A DNA stretch of 64,000 nucleotides from Larix kaempferi. Taxonomy: Eukaryota > Streptophyta > Pinopsida > Pinales > Pinaceae. Position numbers and translations under genes: made by a program. Every line of letters starts with the position of its first letter. Position 1 is the stretch's first letter. The notes below the pieces were generated by a model that did not search any database, was not told the origin of the DNA, and was given only the letters and a program-made list of their open reading frames with translations. The stretch is from positions 620,001 through 684,000 of the forward strand of contig BSBM01000442.1 of the NCBI GenBank assembly GCA_027924585.1. Reading direction: 5' to 3'. Positions 45,001-55,895 of the stretch are shown in pieces.

Positions 45001-46478
45001 TAGTACGGCGCGGTGAGACTCCAGCCAATCCATTCCCACTATTATGTCGTAATCCCCTAGGGTAGTGCTATACAAACTCATCTTGGTACAAAATTTCCCT
45101 ATTTTAACTTTACAGTTCTTTACCAAAATCCCTACTAACTGTTTTCGTCCTAAAGCCATCTCTACTTGGTCAAAATCGATTTGAACTCGGGCTACCAACC
45201 CACATTTTTCTAGTGCGGAAGGGGAAATGAAGCTATCAGTAGCCCCAAGGTTTATGAGAATAGTTAATGGAATGTTTTTTATCATACCTGGAGACTCCAT
45301 CACTGTATCTTGGTGCTCTACTTGGTGATGGTTGACCACAGCATGAATCTGGTGTCGACCCTACAACTGACCTCCCTGGGTTCCTGCCCTGTTTTGTCCT
45401 CCCCCTTCCAGTATTTTCGGACAATCCCATTTGTAATGGGGACCTTGAAATTCAAAACATTTAATTCCAACTAGGGCTTTGTGGTTCGAGATTTCCCGAC
45501 CACCTCGACCTCTACCTCTGTTGCTACCTTGCCATTTCCCTGGTTCGAATCTCCCCCCCCCCCACCACCACGAGGGGCTTCTGAAGGGGTGGTGGCAGCT
45601 GAAATACTTGTCACTCTAGCCATTCCTGATTGGCCTCCTCAATAATTGAATCTTCTACCTCCAACCTGCCTTGCACTATAAGGTACAGTTCTCTCCCTTG
45701 GTGCCTGTGCCTGAGCTTTTTTTCCCAAATCAATCTTCGTCTTTACTTGCCTAGCTATGCTGGAGGTCTGAGCCATGGTAGTGGGTTTCCACATGGATAC
45801 TTCATTACGAATCTCCAAGTCCAACCCATGTAGGAATCTTTCGGCTTGCCTGCTATCGTCTTCCATATAGCCAGTGCGGTGCACTAGAGAGTAGAATTTT
45901 GCTTCATATTCTTCTATGGGTCTCCCTCTCTATTGTACCGCATGGAAAGTTTCCCTCTATTGGTGCTTATATTCATCAGACATGAAACGATTCCTAAAGG
46001 CTTCTTCAAAGAGCTCCCAAGTGGCTTGTGGTGGCTCTATGTGAATTTTACTCTCCTCATTCACCCACCATAATAGCGCATCCTCCTTTAGAAGGCTCAT
46101 AGCTATTTGTTCCTTCTCATTAGTGGTATAATCCTTAAAATTAAGGGTTCATTTAACTCCGATTAACCAGGATTCTATTGCCTGCCCTTCTTGGGTACCT
46201 GTAAACTCTGGAAATTAGATTTGTGAATTTCCTTCATCGAGCAATGCCCTTCCTTCTTTCGAGGAGGATGGTCGATCACGGTCTTGTTTCTGCTTCTGCT
46301 CCAGTTCCCTATATTAGCTTTGGTTCAGGTTTTGGCCCATATTTTGATTCTGACTTTGACCTGCTACCCATTCCTTGAGCATACTAGATACTTCACCCAA
46401 GGAGCGTAAAATAGCTTGCTCTACTGGAGTACCAGCCTCAGGCGGTGCAGGAACTTGCCTTCTTCGTTTTGGAGCCAT
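42001..46478 (-). pseudogene. Chromovirus E gag-pro-pol with chromodomain, decayed
   Basis: The frame starts at ATG 46478 (MAPKRRRQVPAPPEAG). Gag has LLWWVNEES (about 46090) and a knuckle-like CFEFQGPHYKWDC (about 45465-45425). A frameshift falls at the C run near 45550. Protease reads LINLGATDSFIS (about 45240) with Asn for the catalytic Asp, then IIVGMDWLESH. RT shows [16 protein letters not shown] and, after a stop at 44281, [12 protein letters not shown] (about 44260). Integrase has the HPGVKKMYEGLKREFFWPGM finger (about 43220), one pairing Cys lost, then DFVTGLP, SDRDYRF and AYHPETNGKIERVNQ. The C-terminus is a chromodomain: VQWDQYSPGSSTWEDADIM (about 42080). It ends at TAA near 42001. 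Confidence 0.92.
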
Positions 46479-48468
46479 GAGTTACTGCAATTCAAGGCGA
46501 GGAGGGTTGTTAGAAATTTCTTACTATGTCTATTAGCCGTCTATCTCCTGCAACATTTTCTCAATTTGTGCGGGCGTAATGCTATTAATATCCACTACTA
46601 TTATCAAATGTTTCAAACTTTAATTAATTAAGGTGTTAATTTCAATAACCTTATTATAATTCAAATAACATCATATTTTCATTCAAAATCATATTATATT
46701 TTCCTTTTTATCATAGCTAAATAAGCACAACTACTTATTTAACATCAATAACCAAATTAATAATAATAAAAAATATTAAGCAAAATCATAAAAATACTAA
46801 ACAAAATCATAAGTATATTATCTTTATATTAAACCAAATATTTAACAAAATAATAAAAACAATAAAAATATTAAACAAAATAATAAGAATATTACTTTGA
46901 CTGACTGACTGCAGCATGAATCTGGTGTCGACCCTACAACTAACCTCCTTGGGTTCCTGCCCTATTTTGTCCTCCCCCTTCCAGTATTTTCGGACAATCC
47001 CGTTTGTAATGGGGACCCTGAAATTCAAAACATTTAATGCCAACTAGGGCTATGTGGTTCGATATTTCCCAACCACCTCGACCTCTACCTCTGTTGCTAC
47101 CTTGCCATTTCCCTGGTTCAAATCTCCCCCCCCACCACGAGGGGCTTCTGAAGGGGTGGTGGCAGCTGAAATACTTGTCACTCTAGCCATTCCTGATTGG
47201 CCTCCTCAATAATTGAATCTTCTACCTCCAACCTGCCTTGCACTATAAGGTACGGTTCTCTCCCTTGGTGCCTGTGCCTGAGCTTGTTTTCCCAAATCAA
47301 TCTCCGTCTTTACTTGCCTAGCTATGTTGGAGGTCTGAGCCATGGTAGTGGGTTTCCACATGGATACTTCATTACGAATCTCCAAGTCCAACCCATGTAG
47401 GAATCTTTCAGCTTGCCTGCTATCATCTGCCATATAGCCAGTGCGGTGCACTAGAGAGTAGAATTTTGCTTCATATTCTTCTATGGGTCTCCCTCTCTGT
47501 TGTACGGCATGGAAAGTTTCCCTCTATTGGTGCTTATATTCATCAGACATGAAACGATTCCTAAAGGCTTCTTCAAAGAGCTCCCAAGTGGCTTGTGGTG
47601 GCTCTATGTGAATTTTACTCTCCTCATTCACCCACCATAACAACGCATCCTCCTTTAGAAGGCTCATAGCTATCTGTTCCTTCTCATTAGTGGTATAATT
47701 CTTAAAATTAAGGGTTCATTTAACTCCGATTAACCAGGATTCTGCTGCCTGCCCTTCTTGGGTACCTGTAAACTTTGGAAATTAGATTTGTGAATTTCCT
47801 TCATGATATCGAGCGATGCCCTTCCTTCTTTCGAGGAGGATGGTTGATCACGGTCTTGTTTCTGCTTCTGCTCCAATTCCCTATATTAGCTTTGGTCCAG
47901 GTTTTGGCCCATATTTTGATTCTGACTTTGACCTGCTACCCATTCCTTGAGCATACTAGATACTTCACCCAAGGAGCGTAAAATAGCTTGCTCTACTGGA
48001 GTACCAGCCTCAGGCGGTGCAGGAGCTTGCCTTCTTCGTTTTGGAGCCATGAGTTACTGCAATTCAAGGCGAGGAGGGTCGTTAGAAATTTCTTACTATG
48101 TCTATTATCCGTATCTCCTACAACATTTTCTCAATTTGTGCGGGCCTAATGCTATTAATATCCACTACTATTATCAAATGTTTCAAACTTTAATTAATTG
48201 AGGTGTTAATTTCAATAACCTTATTATAATTCAAATAACATCATATTTTCATTCAAAATCATATTATATTTTCCTTTTTATCATAGCTAAATAAGCACAA
48301 CTACTTATTTAACATCAATAACCAAATTAATAATAATAAAAAATATTAAGCAAAATCATAAAAATACTAAACAAAATCATAAGTATATTATCTTTATATT
48401 AAACCAAATATTTAACAAAATAATAAAAACAATAAAAATATTAAACAAAATAATAAGAATATTACTTT
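45341..48468 (-). repeat. 1.57-kb tandem duplication of the gag region of E
   Basis: Copy 1 is 45341-46910 and copy 2 is 46914-48468. Both run from the gag C-terminus (near 'gcatgaatctggtgtcgacc') through gag to the AT-rich upstream region ending 'aataagaatattacttt'. The junction carries gactgactgactgca. The copies are very similar; the C run near 45550 is longer than that near 47130. Confidence 0.95.
46914..48050 (-). pseudogene. Second copy of chromovirus E gag
   Basis: ATG at 48050 (MAPKRRRQAPAPPEAG) starts a gag matching that at 46478 down to the junction at 46914. It contains in-frame stops at the same places as copy 1 (for example before GGQSGMARV), so these stops predate the duplication or were copied with it. 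A 245-bp open part lies at 47206-47451 (MHRTGYMADDSRQAERFL). It is separated from copy 1 by about 435 bases of duplicated leader (46479-46913), so it cannot be read through into pol. Confidence 0.88.
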
Positions 48469-48500
48469 ATATGTAGTATGTAACACAATACAAGAACAAG

Positions 48501-48740
48501 CAGTTTTTGTTGACCAATGATGGTTTTGTTCTCCATTTCTGTTACAGTAATTGTTCTTATGTAATCAGATATATGCGGGTTCTATGGACAGCAGTGATTT
48601 GTTGTATGGGACATTAGATATAATGTTAATATGGGACAGTAAATATGTGACAATGTAGGGATTTTAGTGATTCTACTACATGTGCAGAGTGTAATTTTGT
48701 TCATCTATTTGAAATAAAATTACGATTTTAAAAAAAAAAA
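48501..48740 (+). mobile_element. LINE-3, short 5'-truncated LINE insertion (240 bp)
   Basis: Flanked by 17-bp target copies cacaatacaagaacaag at 48484-48500 and 48741-48757. Ends in an A run at 48730-48740. The body (gacaatgtagggat ... gtgtaattttgttcat) matches the 3' UTR of LINE-2 at about 39364-39440. It is inserted in the leader of chromovirus E. Confidence 0.95.
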
Positions 48741-48757
48741 CACAATACAAGAACAAG

Positions 48758-51401
48758 GTAGTATGTAACACAATATTACTTTATATGTATTAAACAAACC
48801 ATAAAAATATATATTAAAACAGTATCCGTAACAAAACCCTAAAAATATATAGTAGAGGGCAATAATGGCCTAGACATATTTCAGAAGCATAATAATGGCC
48901 TAGACATTGCCATCCATCATATTTCAAAAGCACAATAACAGCCTAGACATTGCCATCAGCCTGTTGATGCACTTGCGTTTCTGATTTCGTTTAAGAATAT
49001 TGTATGGTAGTCGATGTCCAATTTACGACACCCATTTTCAATTACTAACACATGAATATAATAACATTATAAAAGAGAGGATTTTTTATATAAATTATTG
49101 ATTGAGTTTAGACAGGTTCCATGTTTTGGGTGGACGGGGTTTATATTGCGATGTATATTATCTAGATTGGAAATTAAAATAATTTTCTTACTTTTTATTA
49201 TTTTATTGATATTCAAAAACATAATAATAATACATTACACAATAAAAATTAAAATATATTTAAAAAGAGGAATTCATTTTACCATAAATAAAAGGGAGTA
49301 CTAACATAAACTCGTAACTGTAAATTTATGCTCTTATGGAGAGTTGCATTTCTCACTCTTCTATTTTCTATTCCATTAGATACTTCAAAGACCCGTTGTT
49401 AAAAGTACAGTCTATAATGGAATAGAAATGGAATGAATAACTAGAAGAATGCAAAGTTTTAAAAAAAAATAACCCAGTGTAAAAGTGAGTTTCTGCTGCT
49501 CTAATGCAGCATTTCACTGATTAAAAATTATCTCACTAAAAATAGTTTAAAGTTTAAAACCATAATGGCATGAATGGTACTAGATATGCGCATGAAAATA
49601 CAATAGAGTTGGCAGTTTCACTTTTAAGATCATATATCCATTACATAGTAGAAACTAGTAAGATTCTACTTATGCGTTACGCAATGAGAGCTACTAAAAC
49701 TCTTGATCACCTACCCATTTGCATAACGCATGCATATATAATAACGGATGAATATCTGTAATGAAATATCATAACGCGTGAATGCAATAACGCATGCATA
49801 TAATACTACAACTCGTCCTCTACACAGCAGTGTGTAAAATCGAAGAGGTACACCATTGATAGGGAAAATGACGGTGGATCATGCCACTCAACATCAAAAT
49901 TCAATTCCATGCGTAATGAACACTTCATTGTTAAACAAATTAAATAATAGATTAATGCAGAAATCTCATGAAAAGCTAAGGAACCTGGAAGAGTTTGGAA
50001 GACAAAAGCAGAATTGCATCTTTAATTATTAAAATTTAAAGAACGGATGGAACTGGAATGCAAAAGGAACGATCTCCTCTCCTGGGAAGAGGCCCAATCC
50101 AGAATTAATAGAAGTAGATTAATAGTTTAAAAACATAACATGTGACCTTGATATTGTCTCTCATAGCTATGGTTCCCTATAGAAGTTTCGACACAGAAAC
50201 AGATAAGCGAAAGCCTATTTTTTATGACTCTACAGATCTGGTGATTTCCAACAGGAAGAAAGAAAGGTATATTAATACATAACTCTAACTGTAATACATA
50301 AAGGCGTTTATTCCACCATAGTGTGCTATTGGGCGCAACTTGGAGGCTAACATGGAAGCAAAAAAAAGGATGATGACAGACTGCCCTGAGTCATCATTAA
50401 TAGAATGCAATGCACTATTTCCAAGATGAAATCGGTTTTGTATGGAACCACTAAGGGTGCTTGTGGAAGACATGTTATACAATTAAGCGTAGATGTGTAT
50501 GCTCCATGAGTGGTAACCATTGACATTCAGGAATGGAAATATGAGATAAATACAGTATTGAAAGTGCCAGCATGTATATGCCTGTCAATGACCAAAATCG
50601 AGGTGCTTCATACTTCTATTGGGCTGGTCATCCCTATCTCCTGGACGCTAGATGAGATGCTAATCACTGGGATCGGATGTTAATGTCTTTGCCAAATAAA
50701 TCCTGGGAAATTCATGGGAAAGCTAAGTTTGGTGTACTCACTGATACAACTGTGATTGGTGAACCAGTCGAGGATCTTCCTGACTGATCATCAGTAGGGC
50801 ACATACTTTATTTGGGGAAGCAAGATACATTGTTGGGTGTCTTCTTTGGGAAGGGTGTAATCATTGTTTATGTGATGGAAGAAATCAGGGAGAGGTATCT
50901 TGTTCCAGATTTGCAGACAGTCACCTACAGGCTCTCAAACACATAACAACATAGTACTATGTTGGGTGACATTGGATAGGTCTCTTCTTACAGAAGAATA
51001 ACCGAAGACATTTGGTCACACAATACAACAACTGGGTAGACCCCTCAGGCTCTCAACATCAAAACAAAACTAAAGCTTCTACACTCTCAATAATTTAACA
51101 AATGGAGAGAGACATCTATCGACCAAAAAACAATAAAATCATTATATATGCGCTCTTAAACAGTTAACAAATGATATAGACCTCTATCGATCAACAAGCA
51201 GCAGTAACATTATATATGTGCTCTCAAATAGTTAAACAAATGATAATAAAACCAGTAAACACTAATACCCAACAACATGCATCCATTTAAATTAATAAAA
51301 CCAATAAACGCTAAGAACCAGCAACATGCATCCATATAAATTAAGCATCTCATAGATTTGAAAGGATTTAAGAGCCCCTATTGACCAGTGTTTGAACCCT
51401 T
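48758..51401 (-). other. Long leader of chromovirus E (about 2.6 kb)
   Basis: Non-coding for the element. AT-rich to about 49300; 49300-50500 shows nothing recognisable; a coding-like antisense stretch lies at 50545-50946; imperfect direct repeats lie near the primer site (about 51095-51350: 'gacatctatcgaccaa', 'gacctctatcgatcaa', and two 'caacatgcatccat' units). The length is unusual for a chromovirus leader and may reflect an unrecognised insertion. Confidence 0.6.
50545..50946 (+). pseudogene. Coding-like stretch antisense to chromovirus E, unknown product
   Basis: The plus strand reads 133 codons with only two stops, both TGA (50653-50655 and 50785-50787), each in a position where Trp would fit. 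It includes GASYFYWAGHPYLLDAR, DANHWDRMLMSLPNKSWEIH, GKAKFGVLTDTTVIGEPVED, ILYLGKQDTLLGVFFGKGVI and MEEIRERYLVPDLQTVTY, and ends at TAA 50944-50946. The composition looks like a globular protein and unlike the AT-rich surroundings. I do not recognise the family. It could be a captured host-gene exon or an antisense ORF of the element. Confidence 0.5.
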
Positions 51402-51413
51402 GCTCTGATACCA
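51402..51413 (-). other. Primer-binding site of chromovirus E (tRNA-Met type)
   Basis: The minus strand reads TGGTATCAGAGC, two bases from the LTR end. Confidence 0.95.
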
Positions 51414-51415
51414 AA

Positions 51416-51933
51416 TGTAAAACCCTAACATTTCATGAATAACCCATAAAAATAAAATGCATGCCACAAGATCGGCCTGAATTAGTTTCATACTTGATAG
51501 ATGATGAACCTGGTGATTACCTTGAAGGCTCCAATGTGTGCAACTGAAGGTGGGGGGACGAATCTCCACCCAACCAACCCCCAACCAAAAGGCTGAGGGC
51601 CCGTGCCCCCAACAATTAACCATATGTCAGTGCTATCTTGCTTTCCCTATCTATCAATCTCTTCCTTCTTCCTTTGCTCCTTTCCAGCTCCTCCTCCTCC
51701 CAAAAGATCAAAGATCCCCCCTCTCTTCTTCACTTCCCCCTTTTATTTCCCTTTTTCCTTTTCTTTCATTTATTATTTAATTTCTATCTTTATGCAATAT
51801 TTGTTTTCCCTTACTTCTTTTTCATGTTTCTTTTTATTATCTTACATTATATTATATTATATTAAATATTCCCTATATCTATATATTATATTATATTAAA
51901 TATTTCCTATATTCATATATGAGGATTGTTACA
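51416..51933 (-). repeat. 5' LTR of chromovirus E (518 bp)
   Basis: tgtaaaaccctaacatttc ... gaggattgttaca; TG...CA. It closely matches the 3' LTR at 40713-41243. Confidence 0.95.
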
Positions 51934-52440
51934 TCTTGGCCACCAATGATTTCTTCGAGCAGCATTCATCATTGTTGTGCCAGAGGATTTTGGGGAACTC
52001 ATACCACTTCCAAGTGTCTTTCTTAATCTTCCCATTACCCTTCATTGCTTAACGCTTAGACTGGTTATTCTAAGGTTTCCCATCCTTGATTTTTCCTTTG
52101 TTTTGTGGTCTTGGGCTACCTTTTCCCTACTTATACCCTTCTAGAATTATTATCCATTTTTCCAAAGAATCCACATCTATTTGACCTTCAAATAGAGGAA
52201 TATCAAAATTAAATTTTTGCTTGAATGGGTCGGTGCTTGTGAAGTGTTCAATTGACGAAGATGTGGCTATTGGTCACTATTCATCAAAGGATTTTGGCAA
52301 ATTTATCTATCATCTTGTCCCTCTGTTGTGAAAGGGATTCCTCAAGCAATAGCTTAATAGGGTCTCCAGATCCCTCATCTTTCTCATCTTTCTTCGCTTT
52401 AATGTCTACAATTTCCTCTTCATAGTATCGATTTTGGTTA
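51934..52440 (-). pseudogene. Gypsy I fragment: gag
   Basis: The minus strand reads LLEESLSQQRDKMIDKFAKI (about 52360), FKQKFNFDIPLFEGQIDVDS (about 52220), LEKWIIILEGYK, then a Cys/His-like region YEFPKILWHNNDECCSKKSL (about 52005-51945). It is cut at 51934 by chromovirus E and would continue at 40712, where the segment leading to the protease begins. It looks internally deleted between the gag core and the Cys/His region. Confidence 0.65.
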
Positions 52441-53492
52441 ATTTCTTAGATTGGTAACTATTGGCAATGGAGATAACAACATACTATGTATAACAACTTT
52501 TACATGGATATTGAATGGTAGAATCAAAATAAATGAAATGATTGATGAAAATACATGTGACATTACTTTTGACCATAGAGTGAAGGACTCCTACAATTTC
52601 CATAATAAGTATATTGAGCTCATGATTCCTTAACTACGTGAGAAGACTTTCCCACCGACCTCTCAAATGCATTCAATCATTGGTTTTAATAATTCAAAGG
52701 GGATAAATGCCTTAGTTAATGAACATGGTAGAAAAGACATGAGTTCAAAGGTTCAACCACTTGGTAAAAGAGGATTTAATTTCCCATAGGCCCCCTTTCC
52801 TCTTCCTCTATAATGAAATCATAGCTTGTCTAGTGCTCTATACATAACCATATTAGATAATTATATTGTTTAAAAACATAATATTTACATAGCTTTAAGT
52901 TTTCATGCCAAGCTTAACACATGGCCCATATATGGATATTTATACCATGCATGCCTAACCATTAACTAGTCGGGCCTTGGCCTTGAGTTCCTCACTAAGA
53001 ATCTTTACTAGCATATTTACATCATTTACAAAATCTAATTTATACATACCAAGGGTCAAAATAAGGGTATTAAATTTGTCCATGATTGAGGGACTTGAGT
53101 TGAAAACCAAATCTCTATCCTCTCTTCAATCAAATTCCATTACAAAAAAGCCATGATTGCAAGAGTGGATATAAGTATTTTCATTATGTAGATGATTACA
53201 AATGTGAAAAAACACTCATGGAGATCTACAAGCTTTGACCATAAATTGTTAAATCTACAAATCAAACTATTTCGCTATTAATACTTGTGATTTATCTCAA
53301 CTTTATCCCTTGGGGTGAAAACTAGGTTTCAACTACTTGCTCCAAAAAAATCCCTTTATAAGAAGAGGGAGAGGACCCATTTCTTGTGTCTATCCGCTAT
53401 TTGAAATATTTCACATATGAGTTAAGCATAGCTGTTATACACAACAAAGTGCAATCTAGGGTGGAGGTGAAAAAAAAGCGGCAAGAAGGGTC
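52441..53492. other. Spacer between gypsy I and copia C
   Basis: AT-rich, no recognisable gene or LTR boundary. It probably includes the leader of gypsy I, but no primer site was found. Confidence 0.5.
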
Positions 53493-54801
53493 TGATGAGA
53501 AAAATTGTCATTGATGACACACATTAATGACAAAGACTCAGTTGGATAACAAAGTGACATGGAAATCAAAATTCAAGCAACCAAGACAAAGATGATGACA
53601 TGGAAAGTGTTGACATGGACAAATGAATGAAAGCAAGATGACATGGAGACAAGGTGTGAAAGAGAAGCCCTATTGTGGGCATTTTATTAGGCCCCTGCGA
53701 GCATATTATAAGAAGCTGCGGGCATTTTAAAAGTGGTCATGCGGGCATATTGAAAGTTGCCTACTGGCATATTTGAGAACCTCTTGTGGGCATCTGTTGA
53801 AAGTTGTGAGGGCATAACAAAAGGCTCCTTGCGAGCATTTGGAAGACAACCTATGGGCATTTTTATGGGAGTCATAAGGGTATGAAATGGAGCTCTTGTG
53901 GGCATAACTTGAAGCCCGTGCGGGCATTTCTTATGAGCCTTGCGGGCATCACAATGATCCCTTGCGGGCATAAATATGGAGACCATTGCGGGCATTTTTA
54001 TGGAGGCATGTGGACATAATAGAAGGCCCTTGCAGGCATAATTAAGAAGCCAATGCGGGCATATGGAGCAAGCTTGTTAATCCTGATGATGTGTCAAGAA
54101 GACCAAATATATATATATATATAATGAGGAAAACATGGAAATAATAAATATTATTTTATAAAAATTAAAAACTCAATGACACGTCGGCCTCCCAAATCGG
54201 TGACAAGGAAAAGTATAAATAGGAGACAAGTTTTATTTTGAAGAAGAAATTGAGTGAAAAAAATTCAGTGATGGTAAGACAGTAATTTCGGGGGTACAGT
54301 AGGAGGAGGGTTGAGGAGTAGGAAGGTGGGCAGAGGAGGAGGTCGAAGAACCAAAAGAAGGAATTTAAATTCAGTGGAGCAGTTTGGGAGTCACAGCATA
54401 TTGGAAGATTTTAATCTTTCTGTAAAATCTCAGTGGAAATTGGATTGATTGAGATCAATCTTTGATTGGGAGGAAGGGTGGAGCAAGGGAACAATCCTTG
54501 CATGTGTTCAGGTTGCATCATGATTCCATCATCTCAGTTGGAGCTGAAGATGAATTTTTTATTGAGGTTGAAGCCTCTAAATAACCAGTTGTAGCTGGTG
54601 TATGTATTATGTGTTGTAGCACAGATCTTCAATGTAATTTTTATATCTTTACAAATTTGAAGAATTCATTATTGGTGTTATTATTTTTTCAATGGTTTTA
54701 TTTTTTAATTGAGTTTACTAGATCAATTTTTGAAGTGAAATCAGATTAGTGACTACAACACTAATTCACCCCCCCCCTCTTAGTGTTGTGTGTATTTCTC
54801 A
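53493..54801 (+). repeat. 5' LTR of copia C (1309 bp)
   Basis: Starts tgatgagaaaaattgtc and ends gtgtatttctca, next to the primer site. TATAAATA at 54214-54221 is the likely promoter. A poly-C run (about 54771-54778, in 'aattcacccccccc') near the end is typical of this LTR type. The exact left base is inferred from the TG start, since the matching right target copy lies outside the window. Confidence 0.75.
53674..54063 (+). repeat. Array of GCGGGCAT-type units in the U3 of the copia C LTR
   Basis: About fifteen units of 20-32 bp, each with (t)GCGGGCAT or a one- or two-base variant (tgtgggcat, tgcgagcat, tgcaggcat), separated by A-rich spacers. It ends about 150 bp before the TATA box at 54214. 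Confidence 0.9.
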
Positions 54802-54803
54802 AT

Positions 54804-54815
54804 TGGTATCATAGC
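54804..54815 (+). other. Primer-binding site of copia C (tRNA-Met type)
   Basis: tggtatcatagc differs by one base from TGGTATCAGAGC and lies two bases after the LTR. Confidence 0.9.
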
Positions 54816-54869
54816 AAGCCCTTCTTAAGGGTTTGAACACCAGAAGGGATTATTAGAACACACTTAGAA

Positions 54870-55296
54870 ATGGGTGGAAACAAGTTCATGTATGTTCCCA
54901 AATTTGATGGAAACAACTATGTTTATTGGAGCAAGCGAATGAATGCCTATCTAATGTCCATGGGGTTCGAAATTCGGACTATTGTGGTTGATGGATACAA
55001 ACCACCCAAAACTTGACCTTCCACTTTAGATGATATTGAAGCATGTCAAAACAATGCTACAACAATGAATGCCATACTTGCAGGACTTAGTGAAACTGAA
55101 TTCTTCAAGGTTATGAACTACTCAACAGCAAAGGAGATTTGGGACAAGCTAGCCACCATTTATCAAGGGGATTCTAAATTTCAACAAGCCAAATTGAAAA
55201 CATATAGGACTCAGTTTGAAAGTCTAAAAATGGATGAAGAAGAAAATAATGCAGCATATCTTCAAAGGGTTGAAGAAATTGTTAACACCATGAAAG
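54870..55296 (+). pseudogene. Copia C gag, N-terminal part
   Basis: MGGNKFMYVPKFDGNNYVYW is the usual copia gag start, followed by a stop at about 55014 (after YKPPKT) and the gag core MNAILAGLSETEFFKVMNYS, IWDKLATIYQGD and AAYLQRVEEIVNTMK. It is cut by a solo LTR at 55297 and resumes in the matching frame at 55896. Confidence 0.9.
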
Positions 55297-55890
55297 TGTT
55301 GATGTAATGTAACTTCGGAATGTATTTCACCTATGTATATTGTACTCCTATGGAGATGTTATTATTCCTCTATACGGAAGTGTCGTCATTTGTATTGACA
55401 AGTGTCACAAGTGTCGTAACTTGCTATGATGGGTTATTAGACCAACGAGTGTGGGGTCGGCCCTGATTAGTTTAACCATGGGTTATTAGACTGAGTTAGA
55501 CAAGTCGGCCCTGTTAGGTTATTAGGCAGGACAGGTCATGTATAAATAGAGATCGGGAGATATCTATTTTTCTCATCTCATTATTCACTCTTCCATCACT
55601 CGGAAAGTGGCGCACATGTGAGGAGGAGGATCAGCTGCTAGGAGAAGACTATCTCTTGTACTTTGGTTGTACTTTGGTTTTACTTTGGTTGTATCATTAC
55701 TCTTTCTATCTCTGAGGAAGTTGTGGGGTTTTTCACCTTTATGGTTTTCCCTAATGAAACTCTGTGTGTCTATTGTCTCATGTGATTGCTTGGTGTGATT
55801 GATATGCATTGTTATAATTGATATGTTGTACATGTTATTCTCTCACTAAAGATCCTAGAGTAGATTGAAGTAAATTCTGAAAAATTAAAA
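55297..55890 (+). mobile_element. Solo LTR (594 bp), B-family, inside copia C gag
   Basis: Starts tgttgatgtaatgtaac. Its right end reads attaaaa where CA would be expected. The target-site copies gaaag at 55292-55296 and 55891-55895 are exact. It shares 'gggttattaga' and 'gtcggccctg' strings with the LTR of element B and has TATAAATA at about 55540-55547. Insertion plus one target copy is 599 bases, which accounts for the shift of the gag frame. No internal region is present. Confidence 0.92.
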
Positions 55891-55895
55891 GAAAG

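Larger units (their letters stand above)
40713..51933 (-). mobile_element. Ty3/gypsy chromovirus E, both LTRs (11.2 kb)
   Basis: 5' LTR 51416-51933, primer site 51402-51413, long leader, gag (present twice by tandem duplication), protease, RT, RNase H, integrase, chromodomain, polypurine tract about 41244-41259, 3' LTR 40713-41243. The flanks are gcttg (40708-40712) and tcttg (51934-51938), a 5-bp target site with one mismatch. The chromodomain at the end of pol places it among chromoviruses. The leader and the duplication make it longer than a typical element. Stops and frameshifts in most domains show it is inactive. Confidence 0.92.

Noticed and set aside
53687-53995. Minus-strand frames repeating MPA.. 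and MP.. (102 and 66 codons)
   Set aside because: They are translations of the GCGGGCAT array (ATGCCCGC on the minus strand) and have no independent support.
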